The notes beneath the pieces were generated by a model. That model did no database searches, was not told where the DNA came from, and saw only the letters and a list, made by a program, of their open reading frames with translations. DNA of 8,898 nt. Origin: Pseudomonadota bacterium (GTDB lineage Bacteria; Pseudomonadota; Gammaproteobacteria; Xanthomonadales; Xanthomonadaceae). Made by a program: the position numbers and the translations under genes. Position 1 is the first letter of the stretch, and every line of letters begins with the position of its first letter. Location: positions 1-8,898 of the forward strand of contig JAEXTE010000148.1 in the NCBI GenBank assembly GCA_023453655.1. Direction: 5' to 3'. This document shows, piece by piece, positions 1 through 8,000 of the stretch.

Positions 1-830
1 TGCCGGGCCTGCTGCCGGAGGCCGGCGAGGACGAGGCGCTGGAGACCGCCGCGATCGCCTCGGTGAGCGGGCGCGGGCTCGACCCGGCCTGCTGGCGCGA
101 GCGCCCCTTCCGCGCGCCGCACCACACCGCCAGCGCGATCGCCCTGGTCGGCGGCGGCACCGAGCCGCGCCCGGGCGAGGTGTCGCTGGCGCACAACGGG
201 GTGCTGTTCCTGGACGAGCTCCCGGAATGGCAGCGGCACGCGCTGGAGGTCCTGCGCGAGCCGCTGGAGTCGGGCACCGTCACCATCTCGCGGGCGGCGC
301 GGCAGAGCGAGTTTCCCGCGCGCTTCCAGCTGGTGGCCGCGATGAACCCCTGCCCCTGCGGCTGGGCCGGCGACGCTTCGGGCCGCTGCCGCTGCCCGTC
401 CGAAACGATCGAACGCTACCGCGGCCGGATTTCGGGACCGCTGCTCGACCGCATCGACCTGCACGTCGAAGTGCCGCGGCTGCCGCCGGCCGAGCTGCGC
501 CCCGACGCGCCGGCGGGGGAAGCCAGCGCCGCGATCCGGGCCCGGGTCGAGGCCGCGCGCGCCATCCAGCAGCAGCGCGCGGGCTGCCTCAACGCGCAGC
601 TGTCGCAGGCGGCGACGATGGCCTGGTGCCGGCTGCAGGCGCACGACCAGGCGCTGCTGGAGCGCGCGATCGAGTCGCTGCACCTGTCGGCCCGCTCGAT
701 GCACCGGATCCTGCGCGTGGCCCGCACCATCGCCGACCTGGCCGGGAGCCCCGCCATCGCCACCGCGCACCTGAGCGAGGCCCTGGGCTATCGCCAGGCC
801 GAGCGACCGACCGGGCGCCGGGCGGCCTGA
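1..830 (+). CDS. comM: ComM/YifB family Mg-chelatase-like AAA+ ATPase, 3' part
   Basis: This is the C-terminal portion of a ComM (YifB) ATPase. The reading frame is already open at position 3 and stops at 828-830, so about 275 residues are visible; the N-terminal Lon-like domain and the Walker A motif lie outside the window. Visible family signatures are RPFRAPHHTASA, the GG-x-PRPGEVSLAHNG segment, Walker B in GVLFLDELPEW, the sensor-1-like LVAAMNPCPCG, a cysteine pair-of-pairs (CPC about 351-359 and CRC 387-395) typical of this family, the LLDRIDLHVEVP segment, and the C-terminal Mg-chelatase helical domain ending in ARTIADLAGSPAIATAHLSEALGYR. From established knowledge, ComM is a hexameric helicase that promotes branch migration during natural transformation. 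The GTG at 63 is in frame but lies inside conserved family sequence, so it is not the start. The gene is intact as far as can be seen. The family call is firm; the transformation role is by homology. Confidence 0.95.
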   Translation, partial: PGLLPEAGEDEALETAAIASVSGRGLDPACWRERPFRAPHHTASAIALVGGGTEPRPGEVSLAHNGVLFLDELPEWQRHALEVLREPLESGTVTISRAARQSEFPARFQLVAAMNPCPCGWAGDASGRCRCPSETIERYRGRISGPLLDRIDLHVEVPRLPPAELRPDAPAGEASAAIRARVEAARAIQQQRAGCLNAQLSQAATMAWCRLQAHDQALLERAIESLHLSARSMHRILRVARTIADLAGSPAIATAHLSEALGYRQAERPTGRRAA

Positions 831-899
831 CCTGCCGCAGGCGCAACCGCGGGCCATCCTGGTGCATCCTCGCTGGTCCAACCACCGGGGAATCCCTCC

Positions 900-2987
900 A
901 TGCAACGACTCCTGCTCGCGTCCGCCGTCTCCCTGGCCCTCGCCGCGTGCACCGGCGGCAAGGCCAACGACTCCGTCGCCGCCGCGCCGTCGGCAGCCGC
1001 ACCCGCGTCGCTCGACCAGGTCGAGCTGATCCCGCGCGACGCGCTGTTCGGCAACCCCGAGCGCGCCAACGTCCAGCTCAGCCCCGACGGCAAGTACCTG
1101 AGCTGGGTGGCGCCGCTGGACGGCACGCTCAACGTCTGGGTGGCGCCGGCCGACGACCTGTCGGCGGCGAAGGCGGTCACCCGCGATACCGCCCGCGGCA
1201 TCCGCAGCTATTTCTGGTCCTACCGTCCCGACACCCTGCTGTACCTGCGCGACAGCGGCGGCGACGAGGACTTCCATCTCTACGCGGTGGACCTGACCTC
1301 GGGCCAGAGCCGCGACCTTACCCCGTTCGAAAAGACCACCGCGCAGGTGGTGGGCGTGAGCGACCGGCATCCCGGCACCGTGCTGGTCGGGATGAACGAC
1401 CGCGACGCGCAGTGGCACGACCTCTACCGCGTCGACCTGGCCAGCGGCGAGCGCAGCCTGGTGGAGCGCAACACCCACCAGATCGGCAGCTACCTGGCCG
1501 ATGCCGACTACAACCTGCGCTTCGCCACGCGCTCGCGGCCCGATGGCGGCGTCGACCTGCTGCGCCGCGCCGGCGAGGCCTGGGAGAAGTACGACGAGAT
1601 CCCGTACGAGGACGGCCTGAGCACCGGCTATGCCGGCCTGAGCAAGGACGGCACCACGCTGTACATGCAGGATTCGCGCGACCGCAATACCAATGCGCTG
1701 TTCGCGATCGACACCGCCACGGGCGAGCGCTCCCTGGTGCACGAGGACCCGCGCGCCGACATCGGCGGCGCGATCTCCGATCCCGAGACCGGCAAGGTCC
1801 AGGCGGTGGCGGTGAACTACCTGCGCGAGGAATGGAAGGTGCTGGACGACGAGATCCGCGCCGACCTTGAACGGCTGCAGGCGATCGGGCCGGGCGAGGC
1901 CTCGATCAACACCCGCACCCGGGACGATCGCACCTGGATCGTGGCCTATTCCGCGGCCGAGGCGCCGGTCGAGTACTACCGCTACGATCGCGACGGCAGT
2001 GGCGGCGGCGAACTCACCCGTCTGTTCTCCGGCCGCCCGGCGCTGGAGGGCAAGCCGCTGGTGCCGATGTGGCCGCAGGAGCTGCGCTCGCGCGACGGCA
2101 AGACCCTGGTCAGCTACCTCACCCTGCCGGCCCACGCCGACGCGAACGGCGACGGCAAGGCCGACCGCCCGGTGCCGATGGTGCTGCTGGTGCACGGCGG
2201 TCCCTGGGCGCGCGACGCCTACGGCTACAGCAGCTACGACCAGTGGCTGGCCAATCGCGGCTATGCGGTGCTGAGCGTGAACTTCCGCGGCTCCACCGGT
2301 TTCGGCAAGGACTTCACCAACGCCGGCGACGGCGAGTGGGCCGGCAAGATGCACGATGACCTGATCGACGCGGTGCAGTGGGCCGTGGCCGAGGGCGTGA
2401 CCACGCAGGACAAGGTCGCGATCATGGGCGGCAGCTACGGCGGCTACGCCACCCTGGTCGGCCTGACCTTCACCCCCGACACCTTCGCCTGCGGCGTCGA
2501 CATCGTCGGCCCGGCCAACCTCAACACCCTGCTGTCCACCGTGCCGCCCTACTGGGCCAGGTTCTACATGCAGCTGGTGCGGCGCATGGGCGATCCGGAA
2601 ACGGAAGAAGGCAAGGCCTGGCTGACCGAGCGCTCGCCGCTCACCCGGGTGGATGCGATCAAGAAGCCGCTGCTGATCGGCCAGGGCGCCAACGACCCGC
2701 GCGTGAAGCAGGACGAGAGCGACCAGATCGTCAATGCGATGACCGCCAAGGACATCCCGGTCACCTACGTGCTGTTCCCCGACGAAGGCCACGGCTTCGC
2801 CCGACCGGAGAACAACAAGGCCTTCAACGCCGTGGCCGAAGGCTTCCTGGCGCAATGCCTGGGCGGCCGCGCGCAGCCGATCGGAGGCGATTTCGCGGGC
2901 TCGAGCATCACCGTCCCCACCGGCGCCGAGGGCGTGCCCGGCCTGGCCGAGGCGCTGCGGTCGCATACGCAGGACGTGCGCAGGTAG
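900..2987 (+). CDS. S9 family (prolyl oligopeptidase-type) serine peptidase, predicted lipoprotein
   Basis: The product has 695 residues. The N-terminus is a short lipoprotein signal: MQR, a hydrophobic stretch, then lipobox L14-A15-A16-C17. It is therefore predicted to be exported and lipid-anchored in the envelope. Residues about 35-400 look like a beta-propeller (SPDGKYLSWV, TLNVWV, YFWSYRPDTLLYL, LYRVDLASG blades) that would gate access of peptides. Residues about 400-660 form the alpha/beta-hydrolase domain: HGGP 432-435 (oxyanion region), nucleophile elbow GGSYGG 510-515 with Ser512, Asp599 in GANDPRV, and His631 in DEGHGF. All three triad residues are present. A DxNxDGxxD calcium-loop-like motif (414-422) lies just before the catalytic domain. 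The ATG at 900 is chosen because it gives the signal peptide; the Shine-Dalgarno (GGGGA, about 9 nt upstream) is weak. It lies 69 bp after comM in the same direction, with no clear promoter or terminator between, and converges with the next gene. It probably cleaves oligopeptides; the substrate is unknown. Dipeptidyl- or acylaminoacyl-peptidase specificity cannot be decided from sequence. Confidence 0.93.
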   Translation: MQRLLLASAVSLALAACTGGKANDSVAAAPSAAAPASLDQVELIPRDALFGNPERANVQLSPDGKYLSWVAPLDGTLNVWVAPADDLSAAKAVTRDTARGIRSYFWSYRPDTLLYLRDSGGDEDFHLYAVDLTSGQSRDLTPFEKTTAQVVGVSDRHPGTVLVGMNDRDAQWHDLYRVDLASGERSLVERNTHQIGSYLADADYNLRFATRSRPDGGVDLLRRAGEAWEKYDEIPYEDGLSTGYAGLSKDGTTLYMQDSRDRNTNALFAIDTATGERSLVHEDPRADIGGAISDPETGKVQAVAVNYLREEWKVLDDEIRADLERLQAIGPGEASINTRTRDDRTWIVAYSAAEAPVEYYRYDRDGSGGGELTRLFSGRPALEGKPLVPMWPQELRSRDGKTLVSYLTLPAHADANGDGKADRPVPMVLLVHGGPWARDAYGYSSYDQWLANRGYAVLSVNFRGSTGFGKDFTNAGDGEWAGKMHDDLIDAVQWAVAEGVTTQDKVAIMGGSYGGYATLVGLTFTPDTFACGVDIVGPANLNTLLSTVPPYWARFYMQLVRRMGDPETEEGKAWLTERSPLTRVDAIKKPLLIGQGANDPRVKQDESDQIVNAMTAKDIPVTYVLFPDEGHGFARPENNKAFNAVAEGFLAQCLGGRAQPIGGDFAGSSITVPTGAEGVPGLAEALRSHTQDVRR

Positions 2988-2995
2988 CGGTGCCG

Positions 2996-3032
2996 CGGCC
3001 GCTCCCCTCCCCGTCCGGGAAGGGAGCGGCCG
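2996..3032. terminator. Strong hairpin between convergent genes, probable bidirectional terminator
   Basis: Perfect 11-bp arms (2996-3006 CGGCCGCTCCC and 3022-3032 GGGAGCGGCCG) are extended, after one C/A mismatch, by four more pairs (3008-3011 with 3017-3020), leaving a 5-nt loop. The stem begins 9 bp after the peptidase stop and lies 27 bp beyond the stop of the minus-strand gene, so it could serve both. There is no clear run of T on either side, which weakens an intrinsic-terminator call; it could instead act in Rho-dependent termination or mRNA stabilisation. Confidence 0.6.
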
Positions 3033-3060
3033 GCCCGCGCCGTGCGGTAGGCCGGCCGCT
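3025..3060. repeat. Alternative inverted repeat overlapping the terminator hairpin
   Basis: AGCGGCCGGC at 3025-3034 is the exact reverse complement of GCCGGCCGCT at 3051-3060, giving a 10-bp stem with a 16-nt loop. It shares the 3025-3032 arm with the upstream hairpin, so the two stems cannot form together, and it runs into the stop codon of the minus-strand gene (3059-3061). On minus-strand transcripts it would be the first structure made after the coding region. It may be a second termination element or simply a by-product of high GC. Confidence 0.4.
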
Positions 3061-4897
3061 ACGGATCGATGGCGAACCCGCGGACCAGCTCGGCCTGGTC
3101 CACCGCCTCCGAGAACAGGAAACCCTGCGCGCGCTCCACGCCGCAGTCGCGCAGGCTGTCGGCTTGGGCCCGTGTTTCCACGCCTTCGGCCACGATGTCG
3201 AGGCCGATGCGCCGCGCCATGGTGGCCACCGCCTGCACGATGGCCAGGTCGTAGGGATCGTCCGGCAGGCCGCCGACGAAGCTCCGGTCGAGCTTGATCA
3301 CGTCGATCGGCAGGCGCTTGAGGTAGGCCAGCGACGAATAACCGGTCCCGAAATCGTCGAGCGCGATCGACACGCCCAGTTCGCGCAGCCGGTCCAGCGT
3401 CCGCACCGCCACCGTGAAATCGGGCAGCAGGATGCTTTCGGTCAGCTCCAGGCACAGCCGCGCCGGCTGCAGGCCGCTGGCCGCCAGCGCCGCGGCCACG
3501 TCATCGACCAGGCTGGCCTGCGAGAACTGGCGCGCCGACAGGTTGACCCGCAGCTTCGGCCCGATGCCGCCGGCCCGCGCCGGCCACTGCCGCGCCAGCG
3601 CGCAGGCCTCGCCCAGCATCCAGCGGCCGATCGGCACGATCAGCCCGCTGTTCTCGACGATATCGATGAACTCGGCGGCCTGGCGGCAGCGGCCCTCCTC
3701 GTCGCGCCAGCGCAGCAGCGCCTCGGCCGCGACCCAGCGCCCGTTCGCCAGCTCGACCTCGGGCTGGAACTGCACGCACATGCGACCGGCCTCGTAGGCA
3801 TCGCGCACGGCGCGCTCCAGCCGCAGGCGCTCGACCAGGCCGCGGTGGTGCCCGGCGTCGAAGATCTCGCAGCGGCCGTGACGGTGGTGGCGCGCCTCAT
3901 GGCTGGCGGTCTCGGCGTTGCGCAGCAGGTTGTCGGCCGACGGCGCGGCCAGGTCGCGCGAGAAGGCGATGCCGGCGGTCACGATCACCGCGATGCCCTG
4001 CTCGTCCAGGCAGGTCTGGACGATCTCCACGCAGCGCTCGGCCAGGATCAGGGCCTGGGTTTCGTGCAGCTGGCGGTGCGGCAGCACGGCGAAGGCGTTG
4101 CCGCGCACGCGCGCCAGCGTGGCCTCGCCGTCGAGTTCGCGGCGCAGGCGCGCGGCCGCCTCGACCAGCAGCTCGTGGCCGGCGTCGCCCTCGTGGGGCG
4201 AGGCATCGAAGTTGAGGTGGATCGCGACCAGGCCGTTGTTCTCGCCGTGCATCGGCCGCAGCGCCGCATGCACCACTTCCAGCAGGTGGTCGCGGTTGGG
4301 CAGGTCGGTATGCGGGTCGTGCAGCTCGAGATAGCGCACCCGGCCTTCGAGCTGGCGGCGACGGTCGATCTCGAAGGCCATCGCCACGTAGTCGCCGATG
4401 CTGCCGGCGAAGGCCTGGTCCTCGGGCGACCAGTCGCGCGGCGCGCCGACGTGCTCGTGGCAGATCACCCCCAACAGTTCGCCGGCCGAGCGCACCGGCG
4501 CGTCCAGCAGCGAGCCGATCCCGTGGCGGCGCAGGTAGTCGCCCAGGCCGTCTTCGTCGCCCGCGGCGCTCTGGTCGATCACCCGCACCTCGTCGAGCGC
4601 GGTGCTGTACTCCGCGCCCACCCGCAGCACGGCGTCGGCGCGGGCGGCGCGGCGATGTCCGCGGCTGCGCTCGTAGTGGTGCAGGCAGTGCAGCGTGGCG
4701 CTGGCGGCGTCCCAGCGCCAGATGTTGACGCGCTCCACCTCCAGCGTATCGGCGGCGGTCTCGCAGATCAGGGCGAAGGCGCGTTCAAGCCTGCAGTCCG
4801 GCTGCCACACACGTCGCGCCAGCGACACCAGCGCATGGTTGTGCCGCCTGGCCCAGGCACCGCGATCCTGCGTGTCTGCCTGACTTGCGGGTGACAT
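3059..4897 (-). CDS. GAF-GGDEF(degenerate)-EAL protein, predicted c-di-GMP phosphodiesterase
   Basis: The product has 612 residues, with no signal peptide or membrane segment, so it is predicted to be cytoplasmic. A GAF sensory domain covers about residues 28-180 (LLDAPVRSAGELLGVICHEH and DWSPEDQAFAGSIGDYVAMAFE are typical). A GGDEF domain follows from about 190 (LHDPHTDLPNR), but its active-site signature reads R265-G-N-A-F269, so diguanylate cyclase activity is probably lost, and no RxxD inhibitory site sits at the usual spacing. The EAL domain (about 355-608) keeps the residues expected for catalysis: E392 (EALLRW), N452 (VNLSARQF), E484 (LELTES), D514/D515 (DDFGTGYSS), K535 (KLDRSFV), E571 (EGVET) and Q591. 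It should hydrolyse c-di-GMP to pGpG, with the GAF domain and perhaps the dead GGDEF domain regulating it. The ATG at 4897 is preferred because GGGAGGGGG precedes it. The in-frame start at 5149 would add 84 low-complexity residues and overlap the divergent oxidoreductase gene. The GAF ligand is unknown. Confidence 0.92.
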   Translation of the reverse strand: MSPASQADTQDRGAWARRHNHALVSLARRVWQPDCRLERAFALICETAADTLEVERVNIWRWDAASATLHCLHHYERSRGHRRAARADAVLRVGAEYSTALDEVRVIDQSAAGDEDGLGDYLRRHGIGSLLDAPVRSAGELLGVICHEHVGAPRDWSPEDQAFAGSIGDYVAMAFEIDRRRQLEGRVRYLELHDPHTDLPNRDHLLEVVHAALRPMHGENNGLVAIHLNFDASPHEGDAGHELLVEAAARLRRELDGEATLARVRGNAFAVLPHRQLHETQALILAERCVEIVQTCLDEQGIAVIVTAGIAFSRDLAAPSADNLLRNAETASHEARHHRHGRCEIFDAGHHRGLVERLRLERAVRDAYEAGRMCVQFQPEVELANGRWVAAEALLRWRDEEGRCRQAAEFIDIVENSGLIVPIGRWMLGEACALARQWPARAGGIGPKLRVNLSARQFSQASLVDDVAAALAASGLQPARLCLELTESILLPDFTVAVRTLDRLRELGVSIALDDFGTGYSSLAYLKRLPIDVIKLDRSFVGGLPDDPYDLAIVQAVATMARRIGLDIVAEGVETRAQADSLRDCGVERAQGFLFSEAVDQAELVRGFAIDP

Positions 4898-4901
4898 CGG
4901 G

Positions 4902-4910
4902 CCCCCTCCC
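4902..4910 (-). promoter_or_regulatory. Ribosome binding site deciding the start of the GAF-GGDEF-EAL gene
   Basis: On the minus strand GGGAGGGGG lies 4-12 nt upstream of the ATG at 4897. Its GGAGG core (4909-4905) is 7 nt from the start codon. This favours the ATG at 4897 over the longer in-frame alternative at 5149. Confidence 0.7.
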
Positions 4911-4946
4911 GGCGAGACTGGGCGTGGCCAGCAGCCGTCGCGCCTT

Positions 4947-4974
4947 TGTATACCCGCCGCCCCCCGGGCGTAAA
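4947..4974 (-). promoter_or_regulatory. Candidate sigma-70-like promoter for the GAF-GGDEF-EAL gene
   Basis: On the minus strand TTTACG (4974-4969) and TATACA (4952-4947) are separated by 16 bp. Each matches the consensus -35 or -10 hexamer at four of six positions. Transcription would begin near 4940, giving a leader of roughly 43 nt. The match is modest, but the elements lie in the only AT-richer patch of the intergenic region. Inferred by eye only. Confidence 0.35.
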
Positions 4975-4995
4975 CAGGGCGGCGCGGAGCCGGAC

Positions 4996-5004
4996 TGTTA
5001 CAAT
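4996..5004 (+). promoter_or_regulatory. Candidate extended -10 promoter for the oxidoreductase gene
   Basis: TGTTACAAT reads as an extended -10 element (TGn followed by TACAAT, one mismatch from TATAAT). No good -35 hexamer is seen 16-18 bp upstream, which an extended -10 promoter can tolerate. Transcription would start near 5011, giving a leader of about 74 nt before the ATG at 5085. A perfect TTGACA at 5004-5009 overlaps it but has no -10 partner downstream. The 187-bp divergent region 4898-5084 holds nothing else I can support. Confidence 0.35.
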
Positions 5005-5084
5005 TGACACGTTTTGTCCCCGGCTTCGCGGCGTCCCGCTGCGTCCCAGCCCGCGGCGCCCGCCGCCCGCCAGATTCCGACGCC

Positions 5085-8000
5085 ATGACCAGCACCGCCG
5101 AACTGTCTTCCCCCGCTTCCGCGCATACCGGCCTGACCCGGGGCGTCACCGATCCCGACTACACGCTCGAGCACAAGTACAGCCGCACCGAGGGGCGGAT
5201 CTACCTGTCCGGCGTGCAGGCCCTGGTGCGCCTGCCGCTGATGCAGCGGCTGCGCGACCAGGCCGCGGGGCTCAACACCGGCGGCTTCATTTCCGGCTAC
5301 CGCGGCTCGCCGCTGGGCGGCTTCGACCTGGAACTGTGGCGGGCGAAGAAGTACCTGGCCGCGTCCAACGTGAAGTTCCAGCCCGGCCTCAACGAAGATC
5401 TCGGCGCGACCATGGTCTGGGGTACCCAGCAGACCAACCTGTTCCCGGGCGCGAAGGTCGATGGCGTCTACGCCATGTGGTACGGCAAGGGTCCGGGCGT
5501 GGACCGCTGCGGCGACGTGTTCAAGCACGGCAACGCCGCCGGCACCTCGCGCCACGGCGGCGTGCTGGCGCTGGCCGCCGACGACCATGCCTGCCGCTCC
5601 TCGACCCTGCCGCACGGCAGCGAGGGCGAGTTCACCAGCGCGATGATGCCGATCCTCAACCCGGCCGGCGTGCAGGACATTCTCGACATGGGCCTGGTGG
5701 GCTGGGCGATGAGCCGCTTCACCGGGCGCTGGGTCGGCTTCAAGACGATTGCCGAGACGGTCGAGTCCTCGGCTTCGGTCGATGTGAATCCGCTGGCGCT
5801 GCAGATCGTCACGCCCGAGGACTTCGAGCTGCCGCCTGGCGGGCTCAACATCCGCTGGCCGGATCCGCCGCTGGACCAGGAGATGCGCCTGCACCGCTAC
5901 GCGGTCAAGGCCGCGCAGGCCTTCGCCCGCGCCAACCGCATCGACCGCATGGTGCTCGACACGCCGGACGCGCGCTTCGGCATCGTCACCACCGGCAAGA
6001 GCTACCTGGACGTGCTGCAGGCGCTGGAGTACCTCGGCCTGGACGCCGAGCGCTGCCGCGAGCTCGGCATCCGCGTCTACAAGATCGGCATGACCTGGCC
6101 GCTGGAGCCGCTGGGCATCCGCGCCTTCGCCCGCGGCCTGCGCGACATCCTGGTGGTGGAGGAAAAGCACGCCTTCATCGAGAGCCAGATGAAGGAGCTG
6201 TTCTACAACTTCGACGGCGACCGCCCGAGCATCGTCGGCAAGTACGACGAGGAAGGGAACTGGATCCTGCCCTCCACCGGCGAGCTGACCCCGGCCACCA
6301 TCGCCGGCGTGATCGCGCGCCGCCTCGAGAAGTTCGTGCCCGAGGGCAGCCGCGACACCCAGCACATCCGCGACGTGCTGCGCTGGATGGAGCAGAAGGA
6401 AGGCGAACTGGCCCTGCCGCGCGCGCAGTTCCCGCGCGTGCCGCACTACTGCTCGGGCTGCCCGCACAACACCAGTACCCGCGTGCCGGACGGCTCGCGC
6501 GCGCTGGGCGGCATCGGCTGCCATTACATGGTCACGTGGATGGACCGCAGCACCGACACCTTCACCCAGATGGGCGGCGAAGGTGTCACCTGGTGCGGCC
6601 AGGCGGCCTTCACCGACACCCCGCACGTGTTCCAGAACCTCGGCGACGGCACCTACTTCCACTCCGGCTCGCTGGCGATCCGCCAGTCGGTCGCCGCCGG
6701 CGTCAACATCACCTACAAGATCCTCTACAACGACGCGGTCGCGATGACCGGCGGCCAGCCGGTGGACGGCGTGCTGAGCGTGCCGCAGATCGCGCACCAG
6801 GTCCGCAGCGAGGGCGTGTACACCATTGTCCTGGTGAGCGACGACCTGTCGAAGTGGCGCGACCGCTCGCAGTTCCCGGCCGGCACCGAATTCGAGGACC
6901 GGCGCGACCTGGACGCGGTGCAGAAGCGCCTGCGCGAGGTCAAGGGCGTGAGCGTGCTGATCTACGACCAGACCTGCGCCACCGAGAAGCGCCGCCGCCG
7001 CAAGCGCGGCAGGATGGTCGATCCGGCCAAGCGCGTGTTCGTCAACACCTTGGTCTGCGAAGGCTGCGGCGACTGCGGCAAGAAGAGCTTCTGCGTCTCG
7101 GTGCTGCCCAAGGACACCGAGTTCGGGCGCAAGCGCGAGATCGACCAGAGCAACTGCAACAAGGACTACAGCTGCGTCGAGGGCTTCTGCCCGAGCTTCG
7201 TGACCGTGCACGGCGGCAAGCCGCGCAAGGGCGACAAGGTGGCCACCGCCGCGCGGCTGGCCAGCCTGCCGCCGCCGGCGTTCGCCACCGACCTCTCGCA
7301 GCCTTGGAACATCCTGATCACCGGCGTCGGCGGCACCGGCGTGGTCACCATCGGCGCGCTGCTGGGCATGGCCGGGCACCTGGAAGGGCGCGGCTCGACC
7401 GTGCTCGACCAGACCGGCCTGGCGCAGAAGGGCGGCGCGGTCACCACCCACATCCGCATCGCACGCTCGCCCGACGACATCCACGCCGTGCGCATCGCCG
7501 CCGGCGAGGCCGACCTGGTGCTGGGTTGCGACATGGTGGTGGTGAACGACTACTGGGCGCTGTCGAAGGTGCGCGCCGGCCGCTCGCAGGTCGTGCTCAA
7601 CACCTACGAGGCGATGCCCGGCACCTTCACCACGCGCCCGGACATGCAGTTCCCGGCCGCCGACATCGTCCAGGCCGTGACCCAGGCCATGGGCGGGCAG
7701 GCGCCGCTGCAGATCGACGCCACCGAACTGGCCACCGCGCTGATGGGCGACGCGATCGCGTCCAACCTGTTCATGCTCGGCTACGTCTGGCAGCGCGGCC
7801 TGGTGCCGCTGTCGTTCGAATCGTTGATGCGCGCGGTCGAGCTCAACGGTGCGGCGGTCGAGATGAACAAGACCGCCTTCGCCTGGGGCCGCTTGGCCGC
7901 GATCGATCCCGAGTCCGTGTACGAGGCAGCGGGCGTGGTGCGCAACGCGCGCACCGCCGCCGAAGCCACGCCGCGCGCCCTCGATTCGCTGCCCCCGGGC

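Noticed and set aside
831..899. A possible promoter or short repeat (CATCCTGGT / CATCCTCGCTGGT) between comM and the peptidase gene
   Set aside because: The repeat is short and imperfect, and no -10/-35 pair can be supported; the gap is probably a plain spacer or carries a promoter not visible by eye.
227..1870. A 547-codon plus-strand frame covering the end of comM and the first half of the peptidase gene
   Set aside because: It is a frame shadow of two well-supported genes, with Arg/Ala/Pro composition and no motifs.
2378..4894. An 838-codon plus-strand frame spanning the end of the peptidase and the antisense of the GAF-GGDEF-EAL gene
   Set aside because: It crosses the convergent intergenic hairpin, lacks domain motifs and has shadow-type composition; both real genes there are well supported.
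5004..5084. A TTG start at 5004 adding 27 residues to the oxidoreductase
   Set aside because: The TTG is part of the promoter-like TTGACA patch, has no Shine-Dalgarno, and the added residues are Arg/Pro/Ala-rich without homology-like character.
4898..5149. An 84-codon N-terminal extension of the GAF-GGDEF-EAL gene
   Set aside because: It would run through the promoter-like region and into the start of the divergent oxidoreductase gene. The residues look non-coding, and the ATG at 4897 has a strong ribosome binding site.
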